Source: Prochlorococcus marinus XMU1412 | Lineage (GTDB): Bacteria; Cyanobacteriota; Cyanobacteriia; PCC-6307; Cyanobiaceae | Reading direction: 5' to 3' | Assembly (NCBI RefSeq): GCF_017696315.1 | Contig: NZ_JAAORJ010000004.1 | Location: 256,423-320,422 of the forward strand | DNA length: 64,000 nt | Part shown: positions 27,033 to 36,846 of the stretch, piece by piece | How the letters are laid out: each line of letters opens with the position of its first letter | How positions within the stretch are numbered: position 1 is the stretch's first letter | Notes under the pieces: model-generated | What the model was told of the DNA's origin: nothing | Databases searched by the model: none | Seen by the model: the letters and a program-made list of their open reading frames with translations, nothing else | Program-made: the position numbers and the translations under genes

Positions 27033-28505
27033 ATGCAATTTTCCACATTCCAAGAAAATCTAGATAACTGGCAAGGTGCTTCATTAATTTTTGGAGTTTT
27101 AGAGGAAGAAATTGCGAGCCAACTTGAAAACTTAAAATTTGTTATTGACCCAAAATTACTACTTAAAAAAATTACTCAAAAAAAATTCAAAGGAGAAAAA
27201 GGGCAAACTTTAAGCTTTGAATTTTTAGATCAAAAATTAGAAACTTTAATCATAGTTGGTCTTGGCAAATCAAAAGACCTAAATAAAAGTGATATAGAAA
27301 ACTCTATAGGAAATCTACTTAGGAAAACTGTTGATAAAAATGAAAAAATCAGCATAATGCTACCTTGGGAATTAATAAATTTACAACTAGCAATAAATCA
27401 ATTAGCAGAGTCAGCCAGATTATCTACCTATAAGGACAATAGATTCAATAAGAAAAAAGATGAAAAGAAAGTTCTTAAAGAAATAGAGTTTTTGAATTTA
27501 AAAAAATCTGAGAATATTAGCTTTGCAGAGACAGCACAAATATGTGAAGGTGTAGAACTAGCTAGAAGACTTGTAGCTGCCCCTCCCAATAGTCTTACAC
27601 CTCTGGAAATGTCTATACAAGCTTTTCAAATTGCTAAAGATCATGATTTGGAAATAAAAATTTTAGAGGCAAAAGATTGTGAAGATTTAGGAATGGGTGC
27701 ATATTTAGCTGTAGCAAAAGGTTCTGATCTAGATCCTAAATTTATACATCTTACTTTAAAGTCAGAGGGTCCTATAAAAGAAAAGATTGCTCTTGTTGGG
27801 AAAGGTTTAACCTTTGACTCTGGAGGATACAACCTTAAAGTAGGAGCATCTCAAATTGAAATGATGAAATATGATATGGGCGGAAGCGCTGCAGTTTTAG
27901 GAGCAGCAAAAGCACTTGGAGCAATAAAACCAAAGGGATTAGAAATTCATTTTATTGTGGCATCTTGCGAAAACATGATAAATGGATCTGCAGTACATCC
28001 TGGAGATGTAGTTAAAGCTTCTAATGGTAAGACAATTGAAATAAATAACACTGATGCAGAGGGTAGACTCACATTGGCTGATGCTTTAACTTACGCATCA
28101 AATTTAAAACCGGATTCAATAATAGATCTCGCAACTTTAACAGGAGCTATTGTTGTTGCATTAGGGAATGATGTTGCTGGATTCTGGAGCAATAATGATG
28201 ATCTAGCAAATGATCTAAAAGCTGCATCAGCCCAGAGTGGCGAAGAATTATGGCAAATGCCTTTACAAAAATCTTATAAAGAAGGTTTAAAGTCTCATAT
28301 AGCTGACATGAAAAATACAGGCCCTAGAGCAGGTGGGTCAATAACTGCTGCTTTGTTTTTAGAAGAATTCTTTGATAAAGAGATTAAATGGGCGCATATT
28401 GATATTGCTGGGACTTGTTGGACTGATAAGAATAAGGGAATTCACCCATCCGGTGCAACCGGTTTTGGAGTTAAAACTCTTGTTCAATGGATTAAAAATA
28501 AATAA
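27033..28505 (+). CDS. pepA: Leucyl aminopeptidase (M17)
   Basis: A 490-residue zinc- or manganese-dependent aminopeptidase that trims N-terminal residues during peptide turnover. The C-terminal catalytic domain carries [15 protein letters not shown], the nearby metal ligands in [12 protein letters not shown], and the signature [15 protein letters not shown], and ends with [13 protein letters not shown]. The N-terminal domain of about 170 residues is divergent, as usual. The start ATG 27033 is 24 bases after the GIY-YIG-like gene. Confidence 0.96.
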   Translation: MQFSTFQENLDNWQGASLIFGVLEEEIASQLENLKFVIDPKLLLKKITQKKFKGEKGQTLSFEFLDQKLETLIIVGLGKSKDLNKSDIENSIGNLLRKTVDKNEKISIMLPWELINLQLAINQLAESARLSTYKDNRFNKKKDEKKVLKEIEFLNLKKSENISFAETAQICEGVELARRLVAAPPNSLTPLEMSIQAFQIAKDHDLEIKILEAKDCEDLGMGAYLAVAKGSDLDPKFIHLTLKSEGPIKEKIALVGKGLTFDSGGYNLKVGASQIEMMKYDMGGSAAVLGAAKALGAIKPKGLEIHFIVASCENMINGSAVHPGDVVKASNGKTIEINNTDAEGRLTLADALTYASNLKPDSIIDLATLTGAIVVALGNDVAGFWSNNDDLANDLKAASAQSGEELWQMPLQKSYKEGLKSHIADMKNTGPRAGGSITAALFLEEFFDKEIKWAHIDIAGTCWTDKNKGIHPSGATGFGVKTLVQWIKNK

Positions 28506-28516
28506 CTATATTTAAA

Positions 28517-29119
28517 TCATTCATCCCAAAGATTTGTTGATCTAGCGTTATCGCCCCATAATTTATCCAACCTCTGATCTCTCCCACATGAGAATCTATA
28601 GAACTTATATTTTAATTCATTTCTCTCAGCAAAATCCTGATGATATTCTTCAGCCAACCAAAATTGACCTTTTGACTTTAGTTCTACAGATATTTTTTCT
28701 AATGGCACACGCAATTCATTAGAGGCCGAAACAATTCCATTTATTGCATCATTTTCCTCAGTTGCATCTTTGAAAAAAATTACTGGCCTATAAGAATCTC
28801 CACGATCACAAAATTGACCACCGCCATCCAGAGGATCAATATTTCTAAAATAGAGCCTAAGTATCTCGGGTAAAGTTACCAATTTGGAATCATAGTCCAC
28901 CAAAACCACTTCCTGATGTCCTTCATGATTTTCGTATGTAGGATTTTGAATATCTCCACCTGAATAACCACTTTGTACAAAATTTATCCCCTTTAATGAC
29001 TCTAAATCATGTTCTAAACACCAAAAACAACCTCCTGCAAGAATCAATTCCTCTGCAAAAGCGTTTACAGGATTAATAAATATTGAAAGCGCAATTATTA
29101 GAGGTAAGAAATATTTCAT
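28517..29119 (-). CDS. msrA: Exported peptide methionine sulfoxide reductase MsrA
   Basis: A 200-residue enzyme reducing methionine-S-sulfoxide in proteins. A signal peptide (MKYFLPLIIALSIFINPVNAFA, cleavage near residue 22) precedes the GGCFWCLEHDL active site with its catalytic Cys. QSGYSGGDIQNPTYE and YHQDFAER give the rest of the pocket. Export suggests it repairs periplasmic or thylakoid-lumen proteins. It follows lpxB on the same strand after 16 bases, so it may ride on the outer-membrane operon transcript. Confidence 0.93.
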   Translation of the reverse strand: MKYFLPLIIALSIFINPVNAFAEELILAGGCFWCLEHDLESLKGINFVQSGYSGGDIQNPTYENHEGHQEVVLVDYDSKLVTLPEILRLYFRNIDPLDGGGQFCDRGDSYRPVIFFKDATEENDAINGIVSASNELRVPLEKISVELKSKGQFWLAEEYHQDFAERNELKYKFYRFSCGRDQRLDKLWGDNARSTNLWDE

Positions 29120-29135
29120 TTTTTTATTATAAAGT

Positions 29136-30314
29136 TCAAATAATGGAATTAATAATCTCTTTAGCAGCCCTCTGGACTACGCCCTCTTCTCCTAATTCTT
29201 TTTTTAAAAAAGCATAACCTTTTTTAATTTTTAATTTTTCTGACTTCCCATCAAGAATCCTACAAGATTTGTAAAAAATTTTCTTTTCGTCAAACTCTCT
29301 CTGCACAAACTCAGGGATTATTAATTTATTAACTAACAAATTTACAGGAGAAATAAACTTTACTTTAAAATTGAGAATTTTTTTAGCAATAAAAGCAGTT
29401 ACCCTACTTACTCTATAACCAACAATCTGTGGGATTCCATATAAAGCTAATTCCATATTAACTGTACCAGATTTACAAAGAGCAATTTTAGTGAGGGAAT
29501 AAATATAAGGCTTTAATTTTGCACTATCTTTTTGAGAAATAACAAGTCCTTTAACTTGATATTTTCTCAATGCTTTTTTGAATATTTCATCAAAAGCCTT
29601 TCGACAGGAGGGGATATAGACAACCAAACTTGGATATTTTTGTTGTAATTTTCTAGCCGCCAGCATAAAAGTAGGTAATATATATCTCAATTCTTGAGGT
29701 CTTGATGCGGGCATTAAAAGTAGAATATTTTGATTTGGGCGCAGGCTTAGAATAGTTCGAGCATCTTTCTTTAGCGGAAGTTTTTTTGTTAAATCAATCA
29801 TTGGATGTCCAACCCACAAAACATTTCCACCTCTCTTTTTATAAAATGCTGCTTCTTTCTTAAAAATCGCAAATATTTTATCAGAAAAATTTATTAAATT
29901 TGTCGTGCTATTATTACCAACCCTCCAAGCCCATTCTTGAGGTGCAATATAGTAAAAAATTGGAATTTTAGTCTTCGATTTTTTTAATTTTGTTCCAATT
30001 TTTATATTTGGACCCATATAGTCAATCAAAATTAAGCAATCCGGAGGATATTTTTTTAATAATTTATAAAATCTTCTTTGAATTATTATTGTTGGAATAA
30101 TAAGAGGTAAAGCCTCCCAAATTCCTATTGCACTAATTGATGTAGTATCTTGAAGAATTTTTACGCCTTCTTTCCTCATCCTTTCCCCGCCTAATCCGCA
30201 AATTTCTAAATCTATAGATTTTTTTTTTGCTTCATCTAATAATGCTTTTGATAACAAACTTCCGTGCAAATCTCCAGAGACTTCTCCAGTACTTATAAAG
30301 ATCTTTTTATTCAT
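29136..30314 (-). CDS. lpxB: Lipid-A-disaccharide synthase
   Basis: A 392-residue glycosyltransferase (GT19) that joins UDP-diacylglucosamine and lipid X. The N-terminal signature ISTGEVSGDLHGSLL is intact, followed by GLGGERMRKEGVKIL, YYIAPQEWAWR, LWVGHPM and LLLMPASRPQELR. CKSGTVNMELALYGIPQIVGYR is the C-terminal substrate site. The ATG overlaps the lpxA stop by four bases (ATGA), a translational-coupling arrangement. It is the last LPS gene of the purC-bamA-lpxC-fabZ-lpxA-lpxB run. Confidence 0.96.
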   Translation of the reverse strand: MNKKIFISTGEVSGDLHGSLLSKALLDEAKKKSIDLEICGLGGERMRKEGVKILQDTTSISAIGIWEALPLIIPTIIIQRRFYKLLKKYPPDCLILIDYMGPNIKIGTKLKKSKTKIPIFYYIAPQEWAWRVGNNSTTNLINFSDKIFAIFKKEAAFYKKRGGNVLWVGHPMIDLTKKLPLKKDARTILSLRPNQNILLLMPASRPQELRYILPTFMLAARKLQQKYPSLVVYIPSCRKAFDEIFKKALRKYQVKGLVISQKDSAKLKPYIYSLTKIALCKSGTVNMELALYGIPQIVGYRVSRVTAFIAKKILNFKVKFISPVNLLVNKLIIPEFVQREFDEKKIFYKSCRILDGKSEKLKIKKGYAFLKKELGEEGVVQRAAKEIINSII

Positions 30315-31153
30315 ACATTCACTACAGGCATTGGTCCTCTTCTTTCTTTAGATATTGATTCTTTTAAAAAACTACATAATCTTGTAGATGAAAGATCTAA
30401 TTCTCCTTTCATTACTTTTTCTAAAGAATTTGAAATCGCATTATTAGATTTAAAAAGTATATTCCAAGTACTTTGAAGTAATTTTAAGTCAAAATCTTTA
30501 TTTTCCATTAAACCACTTCTCTTTATTCCAATCCGATTTAAACCTCTTAATCTTCCTGGATGCCCTTCGGCCAAGCAAAAAGGAGGTACATCTCTATCTA
30601 CTCTAGTCATCCCTCCAATCATTGCTAAATATCCAATATGTACAAACTGATGAATACCTAAACAACCGCCAATAATAGCTTTATCTTCAATCTTTACATG
30701 GCCTGCGACGTGAACACTATTTGATAAAACTATCCTATTACCAAGTTCACAATTATGGCCGATATGAGTGTAAGCCATCAACAAATTATTATTTCCAATA
30801 ATTGTTTTTTCTCCTTCATCAGTTGCCTTATTAATAGTTACACATTCTCTGAAAGTATTATTATCTCCAATAATTACTTCAGTATGGGCCCCTTTATATT
30901 TAAGATCCTGGGGATCGAGACCTATAAAAACATTTGGGAAAACTTTATTATTAGTACCAATTTGAGTTCTTCCTGAAATAACAGCATTCGGTCCTATTTC
31001 GGTTCCTTTCCCGATAGTCACATCAGGACCGATAATAGCTCCTTGAGAGACAATAACCCCATCATGTAATTCGGCACTAGGATCAACAAAAGCATTTGGG
31101 TGCACTTTTACGCCACTAAAGCTTGAGTTCAATTCATTATTTTTATGATCCAT
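30311..31153 (-). CDS. lpxA: Acyl-[ACP]--UDP-N-acetylglucosamine O-acyltransferase
   Basis: A 280-residue left-handed beta-helix enzyme, the first step of lipid A synthesis. Repeated hexapeptides (IGPDVTIGKGTEIGPNAV type) run through residues about 20-190. The catalytic His region is AYTHIGHNCELGN, and the LpxA tail segment DRDVPPFCLAEGHPGRL-type block includes PPFCLAEGHPGRLRGLN. ATG 31151-31153 lies four bases after the fabZ stop; an upstream TTG would overlap fabZ by eight bases. Confidence 0.95.
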   Translation of the reverse strand: MDHKNNELNSSFSGVKVHPNAFVDPSAELHDGVIVSQGAIIGPDVTIGKGTEIGPNAVISGRTQIGTNNKVFPNVFIGLDPQDLKYKGAHTEVIIGDNNTFRECVTINKATDEGEKTIIGNNNLLMAYTHIGHNCELGNRIVLSNSVHVAGHVKIEDKAIIGGCLGIHQFVHIGYLAMIGGMTRVDRDVPPFCLAEGHPGRLRGLNRIGIKRSGLMENKDFDLKLLQSTWNILFKSNNAISNSLEKVMKGELDLSSTRLCSFLKESISKERRGPMPVVNV

Positions 31154-31157
31154 ATCC

Positions 31158-31616
31158 CTAATCAACTAATGAAAACATTAATTCTCCAGCACAAACCAAC
31201 TTCCCATCAACGTGCGCCTCACCTTTAACCTTCCCAAATCTTTGTCTTTTAATAGACAATAACTCACAAGAAATTATCAATTGATCTCCTGGCACAACTG
31301 GTTTTCTGAATTTAACATTATTAATTCCAGCAAAGACAAAAAGTCCTTTAGGGAAGTCAGGCATTTGCGTTACAATTATTCCACCAACTTGAGCCATTGA
31401 TTCAACAATAAGAACCCCAGGCATCAAGGGTCTCTCAGGAAAATGTCCCTGAAATTGAGGCTCATTTATAGTTACATTTTTTACTGCAACCGCTTTCTCC
31501 CCAGGAATATGCTCTATAACTTTGTCCACAAGTGCGAAAGGATATCTGTGAGGTAATAAACCTAGTATGTGCTCAGCAGAAAGTTGATTATTTTCACTGG
31601 ATAATTTCTTTTCCAA
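31158..31616 (-). CDS. fabZ: 3-hydroxyacyl-[ACP] dehydratase FabZ
   Basis: A 152-residue hot-dog-fold dehydratase of fatty acid elongation. The active site His is in [14 protein letters not shown], the Glu in [15 protein letters not shown], and [11 protein letters not shown] links them. It starts at TTG 31614-31616 since no suitable ATG is present. Placement between lpxC and lpxA is the common bacterial arrangement that balances phospholipid and lipid A production from the same hydroxyacyl-ACP pool. Confidence 0.96.
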   Translation of the reverse strand: MEKKLSSENNQLSAEHILGLLPHRYPFALVDKVIEHIPGEKAVAVKNVTINEPQFQGHFPERPLMPGVLIVESMAQVGGIIVTQMPDFPKGLFVFAGINNVKFRKPVVPGDQLIISCELLSIKRQRFGKVKGEAHVDGKLVCAGELMFSLVD

Positions 31617-31633
31617 AACAATTAGAGATAAAG

Positions 31634-32470
31634 TTAATTTTTTAGCGATGAGGCCAATAAAGCATTTAAAGAATGTGATCCTTTATAAACTAAAATTTGA
31701 GCCTTAGGTAACCCTACCAAAGCCAAGTCCCCAATTAGGTCTAAAATTTTATGTCTTATTGGTTCATTATCAAATCTTAATGGCGGATTAACCCATTTAT
31801 CACCGTCACAAACAAGGGCATTTTCCAAACTTCCACCTTTTATTAATCCAAGTTCACTTAACTCTTGAAATTGATCCTTAAAACCAAAAGTCCTTGCTGG
31901 AGCAATCATTTCAACGAAATTTTTTGGATTTAAATCAATCACAAAAGTTTGATTTCCAATAGCTTTATAGGAAAAACTTATAGTGGATATAATTGTAGTT
32001 TTTTCAGATGGCGTGGCTGCTATTACTGAGCCTTCTTTATTTAAAATTATAGATTTATTAATCTCTTGAAAAAAATTATCCGGTTTAGGTGCTTTTTTTA
32101 TCCCAACTTCTTCGAAATCTTTAACCCACTGAATTGCTGATCCATCTAAAAGTGGAATCTCTTTACCATCAACCTCAATATGAATATAACTTAACCCGCA
32201 CCCAGCCATTGATGATAATAGATGCTCAATAGTATATAAATTTCGTCCTCCCAATTTAACTGCTGTACAAAGCATGGTACTACCAATTAAATCTTGAGTA
32301 AGCTTAAAAATCTCGCCAGGTTTATCCCTGAAAGAAACATAATATCCTTCTTTTTCATAAGGAGAAATTGTAACTCTTGTTTTTTCTCCACTATGAAGGC
32401 CTATACCTTCTCTGGAGATAACACCAGCCAAGGTATAGCAAAAATCATAATTAGCAGGCCAAGAAAACAC
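31634..32470 (-). CDS. lpxC: UDP-3-O-acyl-N-acetylglucosamine deacetylase
   Basis: A 278-residue zinc deacetylase, the committed step of lipid A synthesis. Zinc ligand His is in [20 protein letters not shown] and [10 protein letters not shown] follow, and the second site [15 protein letters not shown] carries the remaining ligands. [13 protein letters not shown] is the N-terminal hallmark. The GTG start at 32468-32470 directly follows the bamA stop with no spacer, so it must be co-transcribed with bamA. Confidence 0.96.
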   Translation of the reverse strand: MFSWPANYDFCYTLAGVISREGIGLHSGEKTRVTISPYEKEGYYVSFRDKPGEIFKLTQDLIGSTMLCTAVKLGGRNLYTIEHLLSSMAGCGLSYIHIEVDGKEIPLLDGSAIQWVKDFEEVGIKKAPKPDNFFQEINKSIILNKEGSVIAATPSEKTTIISTISFSYKAIGNQTFVIDLNPKNFVEMIAPARTFGFKDQFQELSELGLIKGGSLENALVCDGDKWVNPPLRFDNEPIRHKILDLIGDLALVGLPKAQILVYKGSHSLNALLASSLKN

Positions 32471-34603
32471 TTAAAACTTCCATCCAACTCCAAGTGTATA
32501 TCTCCAATCTCCACTTAGGTCCTTACTAGCAACATCTAATCTTAATGGCCCTATTGGTGTTTTAACCCCAACCCCTCCTCCAAGCGAATAACCAGAACCT
32601 GATTTCTGTAATAATTTACCAGGTTTTCCTGGGACATCATTTTGAGATCCTAAATCACTTCCTGCATCAACAAATAAAGCTCCTGATATCATTCTCCAAA
32701 TAGGGAATCTATATTCTGCAGTTCCTTCTACAAAACTTTTACTTACAGCTAAATCACAAGATCCCCACCCTCTAACTGATGATGTTCCTCCCATACAAAA
32801 TGCTTCATAAGGAGGCAATTCGCCAAGAATAGTTCCCACCTTAAATTGAAAACCAATAGCTTGAGGACAATCTTCACTAGTAGCTTTGGTAGATCTACAT
32901 GCCTTGGTTAAATTGATCAGTTTTGTAGGTATAAAATAAGAATATGAAGCTCTCATTCTATTAAAAGTTGGAGAATTTTTTCCCATTGAAACAAACTGTT
33001 CTGTACCAAAGGTAAATTTATTCCCCGCAGTTGGGTTAATGGAACTGTTCAAATTATTTCTAGAAGCGCTCGCGATTACACTCACTAATGTATTCTCTGC
33101 AGGGCATGAACCATCATTAGGAGTAAATCCAATACAGATAATATCATTTATATTTCCAGTTGTTGGAGTTCTATCACCATAAGGTTTTTTATTGCCATCA
33201 CCATCAATCATCTTAACTTTCTTAAAATTCATTCCTGCAAGAACTCTCCATTTAGCTACCTTAAATGGATCTCCACCATTTAATGGCCTTGAGAAAGAAA
33301 ATCCACCTCCTGTTTTTTCTAAAACTATTGAAGAAAAAGTATCAGAGGTTGAAGTACTAGTATCATCTACAGCGTATATGCGCCCATTATTTTCACTTTT
33401 AAATTCTTGTGGATAATCTCTGCTTAAAAAAAGATTTGTCCTAAAAGATGTTTTATGTTTATCTCCTTTAATCCATGGATCAGATAATGAAAAATTATAG
33501 GTGGTTGAATATTCTCCGAAATTTAGATTCAAATTTGTAGACCATGCTCTTCCTAAAGTATTTGTTTCCTGCAAACCAATTGAGGCGAAGATCCCTGAAC
33601 CATTGCTATAACCAAGTCCACCTGTTAACGATCCTGTTCTTTGTTCGCTCAAGTCTAAAAAAATTATGACTTGACCAGGATTTAAATTATCAGGGCCAAG
33701 AGAAACCTTTACATCATCAAATAATGATGTGGCATAGAGTCTACCGATATCAGCTTCTAAAATTTTTCTATTAAAGATGGTGCCAGGTTGTGTTTTTAAC
33801 TCTCTCTTTATAACCCAGTCTTTAGTTTTCCCTTTTCTAGGTTTTCCATCAATAATAAATTCACCATCAGAATTTGGGAATCTTATTTTTACATCAGATA
33901 TGATACCATCTGAGACTTTTAATATTACTACACCGTTCTCAGAGATTCTATCTGGGCCACTAATTCTAGCTAAAGAATAACCCGCTTTTTCATAACGTTC
34001 TTTTATTATTTCTATCTTGTTTTGTAATTCATTTAAGTTAAGAGTTGTCCCATAATAATTTTTAAAAATATCGTCTACGTATTCATGAGAAATTACAGAG
34101 TTTTTTGGTTTAAGTTCAACTTTTTTCAAAATTGGATTAGGCACTACATTTACTATTAGTCTCACGCCTAGTGGGCCATCTTGAGACTTTATTTTTACTC
34201 CTGAGAACCAACCACTAGCATAAATTGAATTAAGATCTTTATTTAAAATTAGATTATCAACAATACTTCCAGGTTTTATGCTCATGGAATCATATGCAGC
34301 CAATTCAAGTTTTCTACCCTCAGGATGATTTTCCCAACCTTCGATAATTATTTCTGAGATAAGAACACTTTCTTGACTAATATCATTATTATTTTCTGCA
34401 AGAAGAATTTTTTTCTCTTTTTTAATATCAATCCCATGAAATAAAACATCATTAATATTTGGCATTTCTAAGGTTTTTATTGATTGATCAACGTCATTTG
34501 GCAAATACTTAGCAGCCAGTTCAGAATTATTTGATATCAATATCAATGGAGAGCAGGCAACATTTATGAAAACCTTTCCAAATTTTAAAAAATGTTTTTG
34601 CAT
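32471..34603 (-). CDS. bamA: Outer membrane assembly protein BamA/Omp85
   Basis: A 710-residue Omp85-family protein that inserts beta-barrels into the outer membrane. The first 30 residues include a hydrophobic segment consistent with a signal. Three POTRA-type repeats cover about residues 80-310 (one includes GTIFNRKILEADIGRLYAT). The C-terminal half is a beta-barrel with the lid motif SSVRGWGSCDL and a terminal aromatic residue (GVGWKF). Length is typical of cyanobacterial Omp85. It stands between purC and lpxC, tying barrel assembly to LPS synthesis. Confidence 0.95.
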   Translation of the reverse strand: MQKHFLKFGKVFINVACSPLILISNNSELAAKYLPNDVDQSIKTLEMPNINDVLFHGIDIKKEKKILLAENNNDISQESVLISEIIIEGWENHPEGRKLELAAYDSMSIKPGSIVDNLILNKDLNSIYASGWFSGVKIKSQDGPLGVRLIVNVVPNPILKKVELKPKNSVISHEYVDDIFKNYYGTTLNLNELQNKIEIIKERYEKAGYSLARISGPDRISENGVVILKVSDGIISDVKIRFPNSDGEFIIDGKPRKGKTKDWVIKRELKTQPGTIFNRKILEADIGRLYATSLFDDVKVSLGPDNLNPGQVIIFLDLSEQRTGSLTGGLGYSNGSGIFASIGLQETNTLGRAWSTNLNLNFGEYSTTYNFSLSDPWIKGDKHKTSFRTNLFLSRDYPQEFKSENNGRIYAVDDTSTSTSDTFSSIVLEKTGGGFSFSRPLNGGDPFKVAKWRVLAGMNFKKVKMIDGDGNKKPYGDRTPTTGNINDIICIGFTPNDGSCPAENTLVSVIASASRNNLNSSINPTAGNKFTFGTEQFVSMGKNSPTFNRMRASYSYFIPTKLINLTKACRSTKATSEDCPQAIGFQFKVGTILGELPPYEAFCMGGTSSVRGWGSCDLAVSKSFVEGTAEYRFPIWRMISGALFVDAGSDLGSQNDVPGKPGKLLQKSGSGYSLGGGVGVKTPIGPLRLDVASKDLSGDWRYTLGVGWKF

Positions 34604-34639
34604 AGTACTTGTGATTAAGATAAATAACTCAATATTTAA

Positions 34640-35377
34640 TCAATTAGGTTTTAGAAAATCGTTAATTCTTCGGTGGATTTCACTATAAGCTTCAATTAAA
34701 CCACCTAAATCATTTCTAAATCTATCTTTATCAAGACTTACAATCATATCATTTTTTTGATTTAGATCCCACAATCTGCAATTATCAGGACTTATTTCAT
34801 CCCCTAGAATGATATTATTTCTAAAATCAAAACCAAATTCCAATTTAAAATCTACAAGTTGAAGTTGAATATTTTTAAAAAAACTTTTCAAGATTAAATT
34901 AATTTTTAAGGTTAAATTTATTATTAACTCTAAATCATGAGAGCTTAATATATTCATTAATTCAATTCTATCTTTAGTAATAAGGGGATCATTAAGTTCA
35001 TCATTTTTAAGATAGATATCAATTAATGGTTGAGATAACAAAGTTCCAGGTTTAATAGTGGTTTGTTTGCATAAAGAACCATAAGCAGTATTTCTTAGAA
35101 CAATTTCTAATGGAATTACTTTTATTTTTTTTGCAATCATTGTATTTTCATTTTCAAGTTCAATAAAATGAGTTGGAATATTTTTCTTAATGAGAATCTC
35201 AAAAATTCTTGCACTTATTAAGCAATTAAGTTTGCCTTTACCTTCAAATCTTTCTTTTTTCAACGCATTAAACGCTGTAGCTTCATCTTTAAATTCAATT
35301 TTTACTTTATTTGCATCATCATGAGTAAAAACTTTTTTTGCTTTGCCTTCATAAATCAACTCATATTTTTTATTCAT
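34640..35377 (-). CDS. purC: SAICAR synthetase
   Basis: A 245-residue ATP-dependent enzyme of purine synthesis that joins aspartate to CAIR. The signature begins YEGKAKKVF and continues with EFKDEATAFNALKKERFEGKG. The later blocks are PLEIVLRNTAYGSL and LGDEISPDNCRLWD. It is divergent from purD across a 133-base spacer, so the two purine genes have a shared control region, and it heads the outer-membrane operon 36 bases upstream of bamA. Confidence 0.97.
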   Translation of the reverse strand: MNKKYELIYEGKAKKVFTHDDANKVKIEFKDEATAFNALKKERFEGKGKLNCLISARIFEILIKKNIPTHFIELENENTMIAKKIKVIPLEIVLRNTAYGSLCKQTTIKPGTLLSQPLIDIYLKNDELNDPLITKDRIELMNILSSHDLELIINLTLKINLILKSFFKNIQLQLVDFKLEFGFDFRNNIILGDEISPDNCRLWDLNQKNDMIVSLDKDRFRNDLGGLIEAYSEIHRRINDFLKPN

Positions 35378-35510
35378 TAACTTAATACCTCATAATTATT
35401 AATAAACTGCTTTTTATACTTATCATAATTATTAGAGATCAACTTCAAATGATTTATTTCATTTTAACTGATTATTGATCGAAACCTCATAACCTTAAAA
35501 AAACAAATAT
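35378..35510. promoter_or_regulatory. Divergent purC/purD control region
   Basis: A 133-base AT-rich spacer between the start codons of purC (minus) and purD (plus) must hold both promoters. TATA-like hexamers are present on each strand, but no conserved operator or purine-box repeat can be identified by eye. Confidence 0.4.
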
Positions 35511-36842
35511 ATGGGTATTCAATCACGTAGTTCAAAGAACTTTAACAGATTGGAAAATATTCTAATAATTGGCAATGGCGGGAGAGAAAACTCTTTAGCT
35601 TGGGCTATTCAAAAAAATGAATTAGTTAAAAAAGTTTATTTAATACCTGGTAACGCTGGTTCAGAAAGAATAAATAAATGTGAAAGAATAAAAATTGATA
35701 TAAATAATAAAAATGAACTAGTCGAAAATCTTGATTTTTTTAAGATAGATTTAGTCGTTATTGGACCAGAAATACCTCTGGCAAATGGATTAGCTGATTT
35801 TCTTCGAAACTTAAATTTTAAAGTGTTTGGCCCTAATCAAGATGGAGCAAAATTAGAATTTAGCAAATCTTGGGCGAAGAAATTTATGCAAGACGCAAAT
35901 ATTCCAACTGCAAACTTTTGGAAAGTCAATTCTTTAGAAGATGCCAAAAAAATTATTAATTCATCATCAATTCCACTTGTAGTAAAAGCTGATGGTCTAG
36001 CTTCTGGTAAAGGTGTTTTTATTCCTAATTCAAAAGATGAATGCTTTAAAGCAGCAGAGACAATTTTTAATGGGAGATTTGGCAACTCTGGGAATGTAGT
36101 TGTTCTAGAAGAAAAAATTCAAGGGCCAGAAGTTTCAGTTTTTGCATTATGCGATGGAAAGAATTATACCTTACTTCCAACGGCCCAAGATCATAAACGT
36201 CTTAATGAGAAAGATAAAGGGCCAAATACAGGAGGTATGGGGGCTTATTCTCCTGCCCCATTATTAACAGAAGATTACCTTAATAGAATTATCAAAGAGA
36301 TAATTGAACCTACAATAAATGAATTAAATACAAGAAATATTGACTATAGAGGCGTAATTTACTTTGGATTAATGATCACAGAATCTGGGCCCAAAGTTAT
36401 AGAATATAACTGCAGGTTTGGTGATCCAGAATGCCAAACAATAATGCCCTTGATGGATCAAAATTTTGTATTTCTTTTAGAAAAATGCTCAATGGGAAAC
36501 TTAAATGGTGATGAAATAATTAATACTTCTGATAAAGTTAGCGGTTGCGTAATAGCTACCTCCAAAGGTTATCCTCACGAATATAAAACTGGCTTTAAAA
36601 TAGATATGGATAAGATTGACACAAATGATTGTCAAATCTTCGACTCAGGTACTTCATTAAGTGAAGATGGGAAATTATTAACTAATGGAGGAAGAGTGTT
36701 AAGTATTGTCTGCCAAGGTAAAGACTTCGATAGGGTTTTTGAAAAAGCATATAAGAATTTAAAAAAAATTCATTTTGAGGGTATTTACTTTAGAAATGAC
36801 ATAGGCCATCAAGTCAGAAAAAACTTTTCTAAGGAGAATTAA
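35511..36842 (+). CDS. purD: Phosphoribosylamine--glycine ligase
   Basis: A 443-residue ATP-grasp enzyme that makes GAR in purine synthesis. NGGRENSLAWAIQKN is the N-terminal signature. The ATP-grasp core has VVKADGLASGKGVFIP and LPTAQDHKR. The end block YNCRFGDPECQTIMPLM supplies the metal ligands. The extra residues before LENILIIGNG suggest the true start could be slightly internal, but ATG 35511 is the only good candidate upstream. It is followed five bases later by the nblS-like kinase. Confidence 0.96.
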   Translation: MGIQSRSSKNFNRLENILIIGNGGRENSLAWAIQKNELVKKVYLIPGNAGSERINKCERIKIDINNKNELVENLDFFKIDLVVIGPEIPLANGLADFLRNLNFKVFGPNQDGAKLEFSKSWAKKFMQDANIPTANFWKVNSLEDAKKIINSSSIPLVVKADGLASGKGVFIPNSKDECFKAAETIFNGRFGNSGNVVVLEEKIQGPEVSVFALCDGKNYTLLPTAQDHKRLNEKDKGPNTGGMGAYSPAPLLTEDYLNRIIKEIIEPTINELNTRNIDYRGVIYFGLMITESGPKVIEYNCRFGDPECQTIMPLMDQNFVFLLEKCSMGNLNGDEIINTSDKVSGCVIATSKGYPHEYKTGFKIDMDKIDTNDCQIFDSGTSLSEDGKLLTNGGRVLSIVCQGKDFDRVFEKAYKNLKKIHFEGIYFRNDIGHQVRKNFSKEN

Positions 36843-36846
36843 GCTT

